DNA of 64,000 bases, taken from NCBI RefSeq assembly GCF_001434895.1, contig NZ_AZEE01000030.1, positions 286,526 through 350,525 of the forward strand, in the 5' to 3' direction. This DNA comes from Secundilactobacillus odoratitofui DSM 19909 = JCM 15043. GTDB taxonomy: Bacteria > Bacillota > Bacilli > Lactobacillales > Lactobacillaceae. The translations under genes were made by a program, and so were the position numbers. Position 1 is the first letter of the stretch. Every line of letters begins with the position of its first letter. Below are positions 25,912 to 37,658 of the stretch, one piece after another. The notes beneath the pieces are model-generated. The model did no database searches. It had not been told where the DNA came from and saw nothing but the letters and a program-made list of their open reading frames with translations.

Positions 25912-27648
25912 TTGATAGATAAGCGTTTATTCAAATTTCCCGGCATCACACCGCGCGTTATTTTAATTGCCATCTTGATGGTGATTCAAGCCATAATGAT
26001 TATTATTCAAGCACGGGCATTAGCGATTGCCGTGGTAAATTTGTGGGAACTCAAGGCCTTGTCAACCATTGTCGTGCCGACAACCGTATTCGCCGTGAGT
26101 TTTCTAGCACGACACTTTATTACGGTGATTCAAAACCGGGTTTTCTACCCGTTTGTCGAACAGACTTCAGGCAAAATGCGAGAGCAGTTGATGGCCAAAC
26201 TATTCCGGTTAGGGCCGAGCGTGGTTGAAAAAAACGGGACCGGTAACATGGTCACCATGGCATTGGAGGGAATCGATAAGGTTCAGACCTATCTGATGCT
26301 GATCATTATTAAAATTATGGATATGGGCATCACACCCTGGTTGATTTTAATTTACATTGCCTTCATGCAGTGGAAGGAAGCGCTCTTTTTACTGGTGATC
26401 TACCCAGTGATTATTTTATTTATGATTATTTTGGGCTTAGCTGCCCAAAGTAAGGCGGATACCCAGTATGAGGGTTATCAGCGACTGTCCAATAACTTTG
26501 TGGATACGTTACGTGGCCTTGGTACCCTGAAACAGTTAGGGTTGTCAAAACGGTATGCTGGTAACGTCTATCAGGTCAGTGAGGACTATCGGAAGCAAAC
26601 CATGTCGGTCCTACGAATTGCGATGACATCGACCTTTGCATTGGACTTTTTTACGACGCTGTCAGTCGCCGTGGTCGCGGTTTTTCTTGGCTTTGATTTG
26701 ATGGACGGCAAAATTTTGCTGTTACCTGCGTTGACGATTCTAACGTTGGCACCAGACTACTTTTTGCCGGTCCGAAATTTTGCCAGTGACTACCACGCAA
26801 CGTTGAATGGTAAAAACGCGTTACAAGCTGTTTTAGACGTGTTGGAATTGCCTGAAATGACGGACCGCGAACAGATAAGTGAACTGGATTGGCAACCTGA
26901 TTCACAGTTACAGTTGAATAACGTTTCGATGACGTATGATGGCGCCGATGCGGCCACTTTAAAGCACATTTCGTTTGGGGTGAAAGGTTACCAAAAAATT
27001 GGCATTATTGGGGCATCTGGTTCTGGTAAATCCACGTTGATTAACTTGATTGGTGGTTTTTTAAGTCCGGATCAAAGTGATGCCATTCAATTGAACGGTC
27101 AAACGCTGCCACACTTGAGCCAAACTGGTTGGCAACACAATTCCATTTATATTCCGCAGTCACCATACCTATTCCATGCTAGCTTGCGTGAAAACATCAG
27201 TTTCTACCAACCAGATGCCAGTCAAGCCGACATCTTGAACGCTTGTGACAAGGCTGGGTTAACGGACTGGCTTGCCACGTTACCGGATGGATTGGCTACC
27301 ATGATTGGTGAAGGTTCCCGTGGTGTCAGTGGTGGACAAGCGCAACGAATTGCGTTAGCGCGGGCCTTTCTCGACGAAAAGCGCCACGTTTTGTTATTTG
27401 ATGAACCGACCGCGCACTTGGATATCGAAACTGAGGCGGCACTCAAAGAAGACATTTTGCCATTATTGGATAACCGCTTAGTCTTCTTCGCCACTCACCG
27501 ACTGCACTGGATCAATCAAATGGATTACGTGTTAGTCATGGACCACGGTGAGCTAGTTGAACAGGGGACGCCTGAGCAACTTGCAGCCCACAATGGGCCT
27601 TACACCAAGTTACGTGCAGAAATGGGGGGATTACATGCACTCAGTTAA
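25912..27648 (+). CDS. cydD: Thiol reductant ABC exporter subunit CydD (called CydC in B. subtilis)
   Basis: 578-residue half ABC transporter with six membrane helices and an ATPase domain. Walker A GASGSGKST near residue 369, signature SGGQAQRIALARAF and Walker B HVLLFDEPTAHLD are intact. With its partner it exports cysteine/glutathione and is needed for assembly of bd oxidase. TTG start at 25912 behind AGGGGGGAG. It overlaps the next gene by 14 bases. Confidence 0.93.
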   Translation: MIDKRLFKFPGITPRVILIAILMVIQAIMIIIQARALAIAVVNLWELKALSTIVVPTTVFAVSFLARHFITVIQNRVFYPFVEQTSGKMREQLMAKLFRLGPSVVEKNGTGNMVTMALEGIDKVQTYLMLIIIKIMDMGITPWLILIYIAFMQWKEALFLLVIYPVIILFMIILGLAAQSKADTQYEGYQRLSNNFVDTLRGLGTLKQLGLSKRYAGNVYQVSEDYRKQTMSVLRIAMTSTFALDFFTTLSVAVVAVFLGFDLMDGKILLLPALTILTLAPDYFLPVRNFASDYHATLNGKNALQAVLDVLELPEMTDREQISELDWQPDSQLQLNNVSMTYDGADAATLKHISFGVKGYQKIGIIGASGSGKSTLINLIGGFLSPDQSDAIQLNGQTLPHLSQTGWQHNSIYIPQSPYLFHASLRENISFYQPDASQADILNACDKAGLTDWLATLPDGLATMIGEGSRGVSGGQAQRIALARAFLDEKRHVLLFDEPTAHLDIETEAALKEDILPLLDNRLVFFATHRLHWINQMDYVLVMDHGELVEQGTPEQLAAHNGPYTKLRAEMGGLHALS

Positions 27649-29374
27649 ACAAACCTTTGCGCACGATACCTGGGTGATGCCCTACTTACGCAAATACAAG
27701 TGGTTATTGGTGTTAGTTTTATTCCTTGGTATGATGACCTTTCTGTCTGCAGCTGCACTGATGTTTAACTCTGGTTACCTGATCAGTGAAGCAGCGAGAA
27801 GACCTGATTCAATTATTTATATTTACGTACCAGTCGTTTTAGCACGAGGCTTTGGGATTGCGCGACCAGTTTTCAGATACGCTGAACGTTTGACCTCGCA
27901 TAATTGGGTCTTGCGAATCGTGTCAGATTTTAGACGAAAGCTTTATCAAGCTGTTGAATCCAAAGCTTCGGCAATCAAACAAACTCATCAAACCGGTGAC
28001 ATTTTAAGCATTTTAGCCGACGATATCGATCACATCGAAAACTTATATCTACGAACGGTTTTCCCAATTGTGATTGGGTGGTTACTCTACGCCTTTATCA
28101 TTATTGGCGTGGGTGTTATGAGTTGGCCGGTTGGCTTATTGATGGCATTGTTATTAGGCGTGATCGTGATTGTCATGCCACTCCTATCAGTTGCAGTTAA
28201 CGGCGCACGTGAGTTCAAGCAAAAACAGATTCAGTCGCACTTCTATACGAATTTGACCGACGAAGTGTTGGGCCTGACTGATTGGGTTATTTCTGGTCGG
28301 TATACGGACTTTATGGCGCTTCAAAAAGCCCCCATTGATGACATTGCAACGTTACGCCGCGAGGATCATCACTTTCAATGGTGGCGGGGTTTTGCCGTTC
28401 AAGTCTTCTTCTTAGCAGCTGTGTTAACGCTGTTGATTTGGTCAGGAGCGACGTTTACGGGTAGCAAGGGCATGGCAAACTGGATTGCTGCCTTTGCGTT
28501 AGCCTTGTTCCCAATTGTGGAACCCTTCCTTGAAATTAGCCAGGGGGCCAGTGAATGGCCAGTGTATCAACAATCAATCGAACGGGTCAACGACTTGTCT
28601 AACGATGAACCAACCTTACCTCGTCAGCATGAGCTAACTGCACCCGTTCAACAGTTAAAAGTCGACCACGTTGATTTTAAGTACGCGGCGGATGACAAGC
28701 AGATTTTAACCGATCTGTCGCTCACCATTAACCGAGGTGAAAAACTCGCGTTATTAGGACCAAGTGGGACTGGTAAGAGTACCTTATTAAAGTTGTTGCT
28801 TGGTGATCAGACGCCGACTAAGGGTACAGTGTCGATTGATGGCACATCCGTGAGTTTATTGCAGGATCAGCGCGCACAACTATTTGGTGTGCTCGATCAG
28901 CGCCCTTATTTGTTTGACACAACCGTTATGAACAATGTGCGGTTAGGTAATCTCAACGCCACGGATGAACAGGTAAAGGCCGCCATTGCCGCGGTTGAAT
29001 TGCAGCCGCTGATTGAATCGTTGACGGACGGTTATGATACCGTCGTACAAGAATCGGGTACCCGTTTTTCGGGTGGTGAGCGTCAACGGTTATCACTGGC
29101 GCGAATTTTACTTCAAGATGCACCAATCATTATCTTGGACGAACCGACCGTCAGCCTTGATCCAATCACGGAACGGCAATTGCTAGATACGGTCTTTGAC
29201 GTTCTCAAGGACAAGACGATCATCTGGGTCACGCATCATTTGGCTGGTATTGAACACGTTGACCAAGTCCGCTTCCTTGAAAATGGTGTCTTCGACATGC
29301 AGGGCACCCCACAGGCCTTGTATCGTGATGAGCCACGGTTCAGAAAGCTTTACGCATTAGATGCTGGGCGCTAG
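27635..29374 (+). CDS. cydC: Thiol reductant ABC exporter subunit CydC (called CydD in B. subtilis)
   Basis: 579-residue half ABC transporter. I start it at ATG 27635 (MHSVKQTFAHDTWV) behind GGGGGGA. ARPVFRYAERLTSHNWVLRIVSDFRRKLY is the CydC signature region. ATPase motifs are GPSGTGKST, SGGERQRLSLARI and IIILDEPTVSLD. It forms a heterodimer with the preceding subunit. A terminator follows. Confidence 0.93.
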   Translation: MHSVKQTFAHDTWVMPYLRKYKWLLVLVLFLGMMTFLSAAALMFNSGYLISEAARRPDSIIYIYVPVVLARGFGIARPVFRYAERLTSHNWVLRIVSDFRRKLYQAVESKASAIKQTHQTGDILSILADDIDHIENLYLRTVFPIVIGWLLYAFIIIGVGVMSWPVGLLMALLLGVIVIVMPLLSVAVNGAREFKQKQIQSHFYTNLTDEVLGLTDWVISGRYTDFMALQKAPIDDIATLRREDHHFQWWRGFAVQVFFLAAVLTLLIWSGATFTGSKGMANWIAAFALALFPIVEPFLEISQGASEWPVYQQSIERVNDLSNDEPTLPRQHELTAPVQQLKVDHVDFKYAADDKQILTDLSLTINRGEKLALLGPSGTGKSTLLKLLLGDQTPTKGTVSIDGTSVSLLQDQRAQLFGVLDQRPYLFDTTVMNNVRLGNLNATDEQVKAAIAAVELQPLIESLTDGYDTVVQESGTRFSGGERQRLSLARILLQDAPIIILDEPTVSLDPITERQLLDTVFDVLKDKTIIWVTHHLAGIEHVDQVRFLENGVFDMQGTPQALYRDEPRFRKLYALDAGR

Positions 29375-29401
29375 AGTTAGTGATTAAGCATTTATGTCTC
29401 C

Positions 29402-29458
29402 AAATAAAGTGACGTGAAAGTGGGCCAGTGAGGCAAACTTCTACGCCACTTTATTTTG
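29402..29458 (+). terminator. Terminator after cydC
   Basis: AAATAAAGTGACGT and ACGCCACTTTATTT pair over 13 of 14 positions around a long loop, ending in TTTATTTTG. The rest of the 29375-29612 gap shows nothing clear. Confidence 0.7.
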
Positions 29459-29612
29459 ACTAGTCGGGCTGTCAATGATTACAGGTAGGGTGATTGTCTT
29501 GCGTGTGGTCGTTGGTTGCTATAAACTTGATGGAGCGCATCATGCCGTTTTTTAAGCTCGTCATAACCTTGACGGGTTAGGGTTTAAAGTGTCAAAAAGT
29601 TGGAGGTAAGTT

Positions 29613-30524
29613 ATGTCAGTCAAAGTGTTTTTAGAGCTGGTGGAGGCGAAGGCCAAAATTGCATCGGTCTGGCCCTTTTTCATGGGCCTGTTTTTCGCCT
29701 ACTACGTTTACGGTCAGGTGAATTGGCCGTTAGCCATCACGTTTTTTGTGGCCATGCTACTGTTTAATATGTCAGTTGATGCTCACGATAACTATGAGGA
29801 TTATCAGGGGGCAACGGAAGCGGCTGCTGAATGGAAGCAAAAGACCAACATCATTGGTGTGCACAACCTGTCATTAAAGTTAATTCGTAACTTGATCCTG
29901 GTCATGGCCGGCAGTGCCACTATTTTAGGAATCTTAATGGTGATTGAGACCGGCTGGCCGTTACTTGTTATGGGCGTTTTCTGTTTCTTGGTGGGGTACT
30001 TTTATGCCGCCGGTCCGTTACCAATTTCCCAAACCCCATTTGGTGAGGTCTTTTCAGGACTGACAATGGGATTTGTGATCACATTGATTTCGGTTTATAT
30101 CAACACATTTCCAGTTGAAGCAATCACTTGGTCACTATTTTGGCGCGTACTGCTTGCATCGGGCATTGCAGTTTTTGCCATCAGCAACATTATGTTAGCC
30201 AATAACCTGTGTGACGCGGATGAAGACCGGACCTTAAATCGTAAAACCATCGTTTATTACTTTGGTAAGCCAGTCATGATCAAAGTCTTTGCTTTTAACG
30301 TGGTTGCCGGCTACCTCTGCCTGATTGCGAGTGTCTTCCTAAACTTATTACCATACACAAGCTTATTAGTTCTCTTCAGCGCGCCAATCGTGTATCGTAA
30401 TACTAGAGCCTTTATGGCAAAACAGGTTAAAAAAGAGACCTTCAAGTTTGCAGTTCAAAATGCCCTGGTTGAAGCATTATTTTGCATTGTTTTAATCGGC
30501 ATTGGGACAATTTTCAACTGGTAA
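29613..30524 (+). CDS. menA: 1,4-dihydroxy-2-naphthoate polyprenyltransferase (UbiA family)
   Basis: Prenylates dihydroxynaphthoate to demethylmenaquinone, the electron carrier for the bd oxidase. 303 residues and about eight membrane helices. The first Asp-rich motif reads NMSVDAHDNYEDY and the second NNLCDADEDRTLNRKT, both as required for prenyl diphosphate and Mg. It lies after cydABDC, an arrangement known in lactobacilli, and other men genes are not present. RBS TTGGAGG. Confidence 0.92.
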   Translation: MSVKVFLELVEAKAKIASVWPFFMGLFFAYYVYGQVNWPLAITFFVAMLLFNMSVDAHDNYEDYQGATEAAAEWKQKTNIIGVHNLSLKLIRNLILVMAGSATILGILMVIETGWPLLVMGVFCFLVGYFYAAGPLPISQTPFGEVFSGLTMGFVITLISVYINTFPVEAITWSLFWRVLLASGIAVFAISNIMLANNLCDADEDRTLNRKTIVYYFGKPVMIKVFAFNVVAGYLCLIASVFLNLLPYTSLLVLFSAPIVYRNTRAFMAKQVKKETFKFAVQNALVEALFCIVLIGIGTIFNW

Positions 30525-30620
30525 TCGTGAGTTACCATTGAAAAACGGGTTTTATATCGGGTAAACTAATGATAAGACAATTTGTCAAAGAACTGGACCT
30601 AAATTAGGAGGAACTTATCA

Positions 30621-31205
30621 ATGAAGTTACTTGAAGATCGAATTAAGCGTGATGGGACTGTCTTACCTGGTGAAGTGTTAAAGGTAGATAATTTTTTAAA
30701 CCATCAAGTCGATCCACAATTGATGTATGAATTGGGTGGCGAATTTAAGCGGTTATTCGCAGATGCTGGAGTGACACGCATCCTAACCGTTGAATCTTCA
30801 GGTATTGCTCCGGCCGTGATGGCAGGATTACAAATGAACGTCCCCGTGGTCTTTGCACGGAAACATCGTTCGTTGACACTAACTGATAACTTGTATACCG
30901 CACGGGTTTATTCGTATACCAAGCAGGTCAACAACGATATTAGTATTGATAAGCGATTCATCGATCCAGATGATAAAATCCTAATTATTGATGACTTTTT
31001 AGCAAACGGTCAAGCGGTGGAAGGTATGTTAGAAATTGCCAAGGCTGCTAACGTTGAAGTGGCTGGTGTTGGTGTCGTGATTGAAAAACGCTTCCAAAAA
31101 GGTCACCAGTTAGTATTAGATCAAGGCATTCACCTTGAAGCGTTGGCTAGTGTCACGTCGTTTGATGATAATCAGGTTCATTTTGCGGAGGACGACGCCG
31201 ACTAG
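30621..31205 (+). CDS. xpt: Xanthine phosphoribosyltransferase
   Basis: Salvages xanthine to XMP using PRPP. 194 residues; MKLLEDRIKRDGTVLPGEVLKVDNFLNHQVDP is diagnostic, and ILIIDDFLANGQA is the PRPP-binding loop. RBS TAGGAGG. I see no purine riboswitch fold in the short upstream gap, unlike in Bacillus. Confidence 0.95.
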   Translation: MKLLEDRIKRDGTVLPGEVLKVDNFLNHQVDPQLMYELGGEFKRLFADAGVTRILTVESSGIAPAVMAGLQMNVPVVFARKHRSLTLTDNLYTARVYSYTKQVNNDISIDKRFIDPDDKILIIDDFLANGQAVEGMLEIAKAANVEVAGVGVVIEKRFQKGHQLVLDQGIHLEALASVTSFDDNQVHFAEDDAD

Positions 31206-31223
31206 TGATCGGAGGGATGACGG

Positions 31224-31763
31224 TTGCACATTGAAGTTGGAACACTCATTCTGATATTTGTGGTTAACTTTGTTTATATCACGTTGAACACCATCAGGTT
31301 TATGCTGACGATGAAGGGTTACCGTAACTTGGCGCCACTGTTAAGCATGGTCGAAATTACGGTGTACGTCGTCGGTTTGTCGTTAGTTTTAAATCGACTT
31401 GATAACGTTTTAAACATCATTGCATACGCGCTCGGCTACGGCGTTGGTGTCCGGGTTGGTATCTGGGTGGAAGATAAACTTGCGTTAGGCTACATTATGG
31501 CCACCGTGATCCTGCCAGATACGACCAGTCAGCTGCCGACGTTACTACGGTCTAACGGCTTTGGCGTGACGCAAAGCGAAGCGCAAGGTCTTGAGGGTAC
31601 TCGGTTAGTCTTAGATATTTTGACACCCCGCAACCAGGAGCGCCGGTTATATGCAATCGTGAATGAGGTCGCACCTAAAGCGTTCATCATTACGTACGAA
31701 CCAAAATATATATCTGGTGGTTTTTGGGTGAAACGCGTCCGTCGTCGATTTCGGCAACCATAA
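31224..31763 (+). CDS. UPF0316 membrane protein (DUF5698/DUF2179)
   Basis: 179 residues from TTG 31224 behind GGAGGGA. Three N-terminal hydrophobic helices (IFVVNFVYITLNTIRFMLTMKG, VEITVYVVGLSLVL) are followed by a cytosolic DUF2179-like domain (GYIMATVILPD, QERRLYAIVNEVAPKAFIITYEPKYISGGFW). The family has no assigned function. It lies 18 bases after xpt and is probably co-transcribed. Confidence 0.85.
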   Translation: MHIEVGTLILIFVVNFVYITLNTIRFMLTMKGYRNLAPLLSMVEITVYVVGLSLVLNRLDNVLNIIAYALGYGVGVRVGIWVEDKLALGYIMATVILPDTTSQLPTLLRSNGFGVTQSEAQGLEGTRLVLDILTPRNQERRLYAIVNEVAPKAFIITYEPKYISGGFWVKRVRRRFRQP

Positions 31764-31792
31764 GAACTAAATTAATTCTAAAGATTGCCGAT

Positions 31793-31825
31793 ATACCTAG
31801 AACTAGGTATTTTGATAGTTATAAT
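31793..31825 (+). promoter_or_regulatory. 18-base palindrome just upstream of a TATAAT box
   Basis: ATACCTAGAACTAGGTAT (31793-31810) is a perfect inverted repeat around AA, and TATAAT follows at 31820-31825. The palindrome occupies the -35 region, as an operator would. The same bases could also fold as a weak terminator hairpin ending in TTTTG for the UPF0316 gene. Confidence 0.55.
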
Positions 31826-31872
31826 AAAATAACAGATTAGCAGTTTATTGAAAAAGAAGGTAGTGAACAAAT

Positions 31873-33027
31873 TTGGACAATCAGGTTTTATATCCAGGCG
31901 GCACCATTGGCGTAATCGGTGATAGCACCGATGGCCCAATGATTGTATCAGCTGCTCGTCAAGCAGGCTTTAAGGTCGGTGCATACGGCTCAGATGAAAC
32001 AAGTGAGATGTTACAACTGGCAGACTTTAAGATTGTTGGCGAACTTTCGGATCGTGAGCGCTTGAGTGATTTTGCGGAGCGGTGTGACCTTGTTACTTAC
32101 GATTCGCAACATCTAAGTCCAGATGTATTGACCGCAATTGCTGAGAAAACAGCTTTACCGCAAGGTAGCGATTTTCAGATGATGATGCAAGACCGGCTAT
32201 TGGAACGCGCGTTTTACGAACAACTAAACGTCAATATTCCACCATACGCTACAATCGTAAGCTTGGATGACGTCTATCAGTCAATTAATTCTATCGGCTA
32301 TCCCAGTGTCTTAAAACCGATTCAAAAGGACCTCGTGCACGGTGAGGAACTCACGATTCGAACACAGACCGATATTGCGAAAGCTGCTGGGTTGATGGAC
32401 TGGGGGACTTACATCCTTGAATCGACGGTTGATTATTCCCGTGAATTAGCAGTGACAGTTGCAAGAAATGCCAGTGGTGAATCACGGTTATTCCCCGCTG
32501 TGGAACTTAAACGTCAAAATGGCCAGTTAACTTGGGCTTATTTGCCAGCTACGTTAGATGATGACGTGCAAGGTGAGCTAGACCGAATTTGTCACGAAAT
32601 CGTGGCAAATGTGTCTTACGTCGGGGTTTTTGAAGTTGATTTCATGCTCAATGACAACGGCTCTATTTACGTGAAGCAGATCATTCCAACCTTCGGTGAA
32701 GCCGGTCGAATCTTTGACCGCGCGACAACTGTTAGCCAATTTGAGCAACACATTCGTGCGATTGCTGGCATGCCGCTAAGCGATGTTCAAATTCTCAAAC
32801 CGACTGTGATGGCGGCCTTTACGCACCAACAGGCCAACGCCATTAAAACCCAGTGGACTTTGAAGCCTAACTGGCACTTCTCGTTTTACCGTCATGGGCA
32901 TCAAGATATTGACAATCAGCAACTAGCTGGTCATATTTTGGTGCAAGGTGATGAGCTCAGTAAAGTCTTAGAACAATTAGAAGATACCGAAATTTGGACC
33001 CCCAAATCAGAAACTGAATCAGAGTAA
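31873..33027 (+). CDS. PurK-like ATP-grasp protein, probably degenerate
   Basis: 384 residues from TTG 31873. The overall order matches PurK (N5-carboxyaminoimidazole ribonucleotide synthase): N-terminal Rossmann-like GGTIGVIGDSTDGPMIVSAARQAGF, ALPQGSDFQMMMQDRLLERAFYEQL, GYPSVLKPIQKDL, YSRELAVTVARNASGE. Two hallmarks are lost: the GQLGRM motif reads GVIGDST, and the NEVAPRPHNSGH motif with catalytic residues reads YVKQIIPTFGEAGRIFDRAT. No purE or other pur gene is adjacent. Either it is a pseudoenzyme or it acts on another substrate. It precedes pcrA, as in other lactobacilli. Confidence 0.75.
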   Translation: MDNQVLYPGGTIGVIGDSTDGPMIVSAARQAGFKVGAYGSDETSEMLQLADFKIVGELSDRERLSDFAERCDLVTYDSQHLSPDVLTAIAEKTALPQGSDFQMMMQDRLLERAFYEQLNVNIPPYATIVSLDDVYQSINSIGYPSVLKPIQKDLVHGEELTIRTQTDIAKAAGLMDWGTYILESTVDYSRELAVTVARNASGESRLFPAVELKRQNGQLTWAYLPATLDDDVQGELDRICHEIVANVSYVGVFEVDFMLNDNGSIYVKQIIPTFGEAGRIFDRATTVSQFEQHIRAIAGMPLSDVQILKPTVMAAFTHQQANAIKTQWTLKPNWHFSFYRHGHQDIDNQQLAGHILVQGDELSKVLEQLEDTEIWTPKSETESE

Positions 33028-33034
33028 TCGCATC

Positions 33035-33100
33035 ACTAACCGCTTGTGGTTAGTTTGAGGCCCAGCTTGACCGATGGTTGTCGGACGAGCTGGGCCTCTC
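33035..33100 (+). terminator. Two adjacent hairpins after the PurK-like gene
   Basis: ACTAACC/GGTTAGT (33035-33054) is followed by AGGCCCAGCT/AGCTGGGCCT (33058-33097), then CTCTCCTGT. The second stem is strong but the T run is poor. The rest of the 322-base gap before pcrA shows no gene and no convincing promoter. Confidence 0.6.
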
Positions 33101-33350
33101 CTGTGACTTATCAAAAATGTGGTGGGTTGATGAAAAAGGCGTGAGGATTTTTAGGAACGTATGTTCAAATTGCCGACTATCCTGTATGATTTTAATTGGT
33201 TAACAGATAGAATCTGACTTGCGTAATTGGGTCATTTAAGCGACAATTTGATAGTGTGATTTTTGGAACTGATGGGGTAAAATTATAGGGACGAATCCCA
33301 ATAACAAGTGGGTAGCGACTACCCGATAAATAAGAGAGGATTGGATATAC

Positions 33351-35603
33351 GTGGCTGAATCAGCATTATTAGCAAAACTCAATAAGGAACAACGAGAGGC
33401 GGTCGAACATACCGAGGGGCCACTTTTGATTATGGCCGGCGCCGGTAGTGGTAAGACCCGGGTTTTAACGCACCGAATTGCCTATTTAATTGAAAAAGGT
33501 GTAATGCCTTGGCACGTTTTGGCCATTACTTTTACCAATAAAGCGGCTCGAGAGATGCGAGAACGAATTGTGAAGCTGCTTGGCCCGGAAGGTAATGATG
33601 TTTGGGCTTCCACTTTCCACGCCCTTTGTGTTCGGATTTTGCGGCGCCACGCTGAAAAACTCGGGTACAATCAAGCGTTCACGATTGCCGACACGAGCGA
33701 TCAGCGAACGTTAATGAAACGAGTTTTATCAGAACTCAACATCGACTCTAAAAAATTCGATCCACGAAGTATTTTGGGGACGATCTCAAACGCTAAGAAT
33801 GAACTTAAAACACCTGCCCAATACGCCCAAGAAGTTGGTAACCCCTTCGAAGAGGTAACCGCCAAGGCGTATGACCGTTATCAAAACGCGTTGCAGCAAA
33901 ACCAAGCCATGGACTTTGATGATTTGATCATGCTGACGATTCAGCTGTTTAAGCAAAACGCCGATGTCTTGGCTGAATACCAACGCAAGTTCCAGTACAT
34001 TCACGTTGATGAATATCAAGATACCAACGACGCCCAGTACACGTTGGTTAATTTATTAGCTAAAGAACACCATAATTTATGTGTTGTAGGTGATTCTGAC
34101 CAAAGTATTTACGGCTGGCGTGGTGCTAACATTGAAAATATCATGAACTTCGAAAAAGATTATCCAGATGCGCACGTGACCATGCTAGAGCAAAACTACC
34201 GGTCAACCAAAACCATTTTGGACGCCGCTAATGAAGTGATTCAAAATAACGAGTACCGTAAAGACAAAAACCTGTGGACGCAAAATGACCAGGGTGACCA
34301 GATCAGCTATTATCGTGGTCAAAGTGAAAACGATGAAGCTCGATTTGTGGTTGCTCAAATCCAGCAACTGATGCATGAACAACAGTACCACTATGGTGAT
34401 TTTGCCATTCTGTATCGGACTAATGCCCAGTCACGGGTAATGGAAGAAACGCTGGTTAAAGCCAACGTGCCTTATACGATCGTTGGTGGGCATAAGTTCT
34501 ACGATCGTAAAGAAATCAAGGATCTATTGGCCTACTTAACCTTGGTTGCTAATGATTCTGATACGATTAGTTTGGAACGGGTCATTAATGAACCCAAGCG
34601 TGGCATTGGTTCAGGCTCAATTGAAAAATTACGGCTATTTGCCCAGGAGAACGGGTGGTCTGAATTAGAGGCTGCCATGAACGTTGACGTTGCCAACCAA
34701 ATTACAAGTCGGGCGCGTGGTGCAATCAGTGGGTTTGCGATGACTATTCAAAAATTACAAGCGATGGCCAGCACCAGTACTGTAACTGAGTTAACTGAAC
34801 AGATTCTTGATACCACTGGTTACAAGGCCGCTTTGCAAGCCTCACGTAACCTAGAGTCCGAAACCCGACTGGAAAACATCGAAGAATTCTTGTCCGTTAC
34901 CAAGAAGTTTGATGATGGCTTTGATCCTGAAAATAGCGAATCAGGAGACCGCATCGTTGATTTCTTAGCTGACTTAGCGTTGGTCTCGGATCAAGATGAC
35001 GTGGCTGAAGAGCCGGCGCAAGTAACTTTGATGACATTACATGCGGCAAAGGGCCTCGAGTTCCCGGTTGTCTTTTTAATTGGGATGGAAGAGGGAATTT
35101 TCCCACTCAGTCGTGCCGCTGCAGATAACGATGAACTTGAAGAGGAACGTCGCTTGGCGTACGTGGGTATCACCCGTGCTAAACAAAAGCTATTCATCAC
35201 CAATGCGTTTTCACGGATGTTGTATGGCCGTAGCCAACGCAACCCACAGTCTCGATTTATCGAAGAGATTCAACCAGAATTATTGCACATGGAAAATCGA
35301 GTCGATCCAGGTCGCTCAGGTTCAGCGCCATTAAAAACACCGTTTGACCGTCGAACTGCTTCGGCAACTCAGCCAGCATACCGACAAAAGCGGTCGAGCA
35401 GTGCGGTTGCTAATACTGGAACGGGTGCTGATAAAAAAGCCTGGCAAACTGGCGACAAGGTTACCCATAAGAAGTGGGGAACTGGAACGGTCGTTAAAAT
35501 TAATGGTACTGGTGAAGACATGGAATTAGACATTGCCTTTCCACAGGAGGGTGTAAAACGCCTGTTGGCCGCTTTTGCGCCAATTACCAAAGTTGAACAA
35601 TAA
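33351..35603 (+). CDS. pcrA: ATP-dependent DNA helicase PcrA (UvrD/Rep family)
   Basis: 750-residue superfamily 1 3'-5' helicase for repair and replication restart. GTG start at 33351. NKEQREAVEHTEGPLLIMAGAGSGKT (Q motif and Walker A), VDEYQDTNDAQ (motif II), GDSDQSIYGWRGA (III), QNYRSTKTIL (IV) and VTLMTLHAAKGLEFPVVFLIGMEEGIFP (V) are intact. The C-terminal tail has the KKWGTGTVVKINGTGEDMELDI RNA-polymerase-interacting fold. It precedes ligA by 12 bases and leads the pcrA-ligA-camS run. Confidence 0.96.
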   Translation: MAESALLAKLNKEQREAVEHTEGPLLIMAGAGSGKTRVLTHRIAYLIEKGVMPWHVLAITFTNKAAREMRERIVKLLGPEGNDVWASTFHALCVRILRRHAEKLGYNQAFTIADTSDQRTLMKRVLSELNIDSKKFDPRSILGTISNAKNELKTPAQYAQEVGNPFEEVTAKAYDRYQNALQQNQAMDFDDLIMLTIQLFKQNADVLAEYQRKFQYIHVDEYQDTNDAQYTLVNLLAKEHHNLCVVGDSDQSIYGWRGANIENIMNFEKDYPDAHVTMLEQNYRSTKTILDAANEVIQNNEYRKDKNLWTQNDQGDQISYYRGQSENDEARFVVAQIQQLMHEQQYHYGDFAILYRTNAQSRVMEETLVKANVPYTIVGGHKFYDRKEIKDLLAYLTLVANDSDTISLERVINEPKRGIGSGSIEKLRLFAQENGWSELEAAMNVDVANQITSRARGAISGFAMTIQKLQAMASTSTVTELTEQILDTTGYKAALQASRNLESETRLENIEEFLSVTKKFDDGFDPENSESGDRIVDFLADLALVSDQDDVAEEPAQVTLMTLHAAKGLEFPVVFLIGMEEGIFPLSRAAADNDELEEERRLAYVGITRAKQKLFITNAFSRMLYGRSQRNPQSRFIEEIQPELLHMENRVDPGRSGSAPLKTPFDRRTASATQPAYRQKRSSSAVANTGTGADKKAWQTGDKVTHKKWGTGTVVKINGTGEDMELDIAFPQEGVKRLLAAFAPITKVEQ

Positions 35604-37657
<2,054 letters not shown>

Positions 37658-37658
<1 letters not shown>

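Noticed and set aside
30525-30620. Purine riboswitch before xpt
   Set aside because: The gap is short and lacks the paired kissing-loop hairpins and conserved core.
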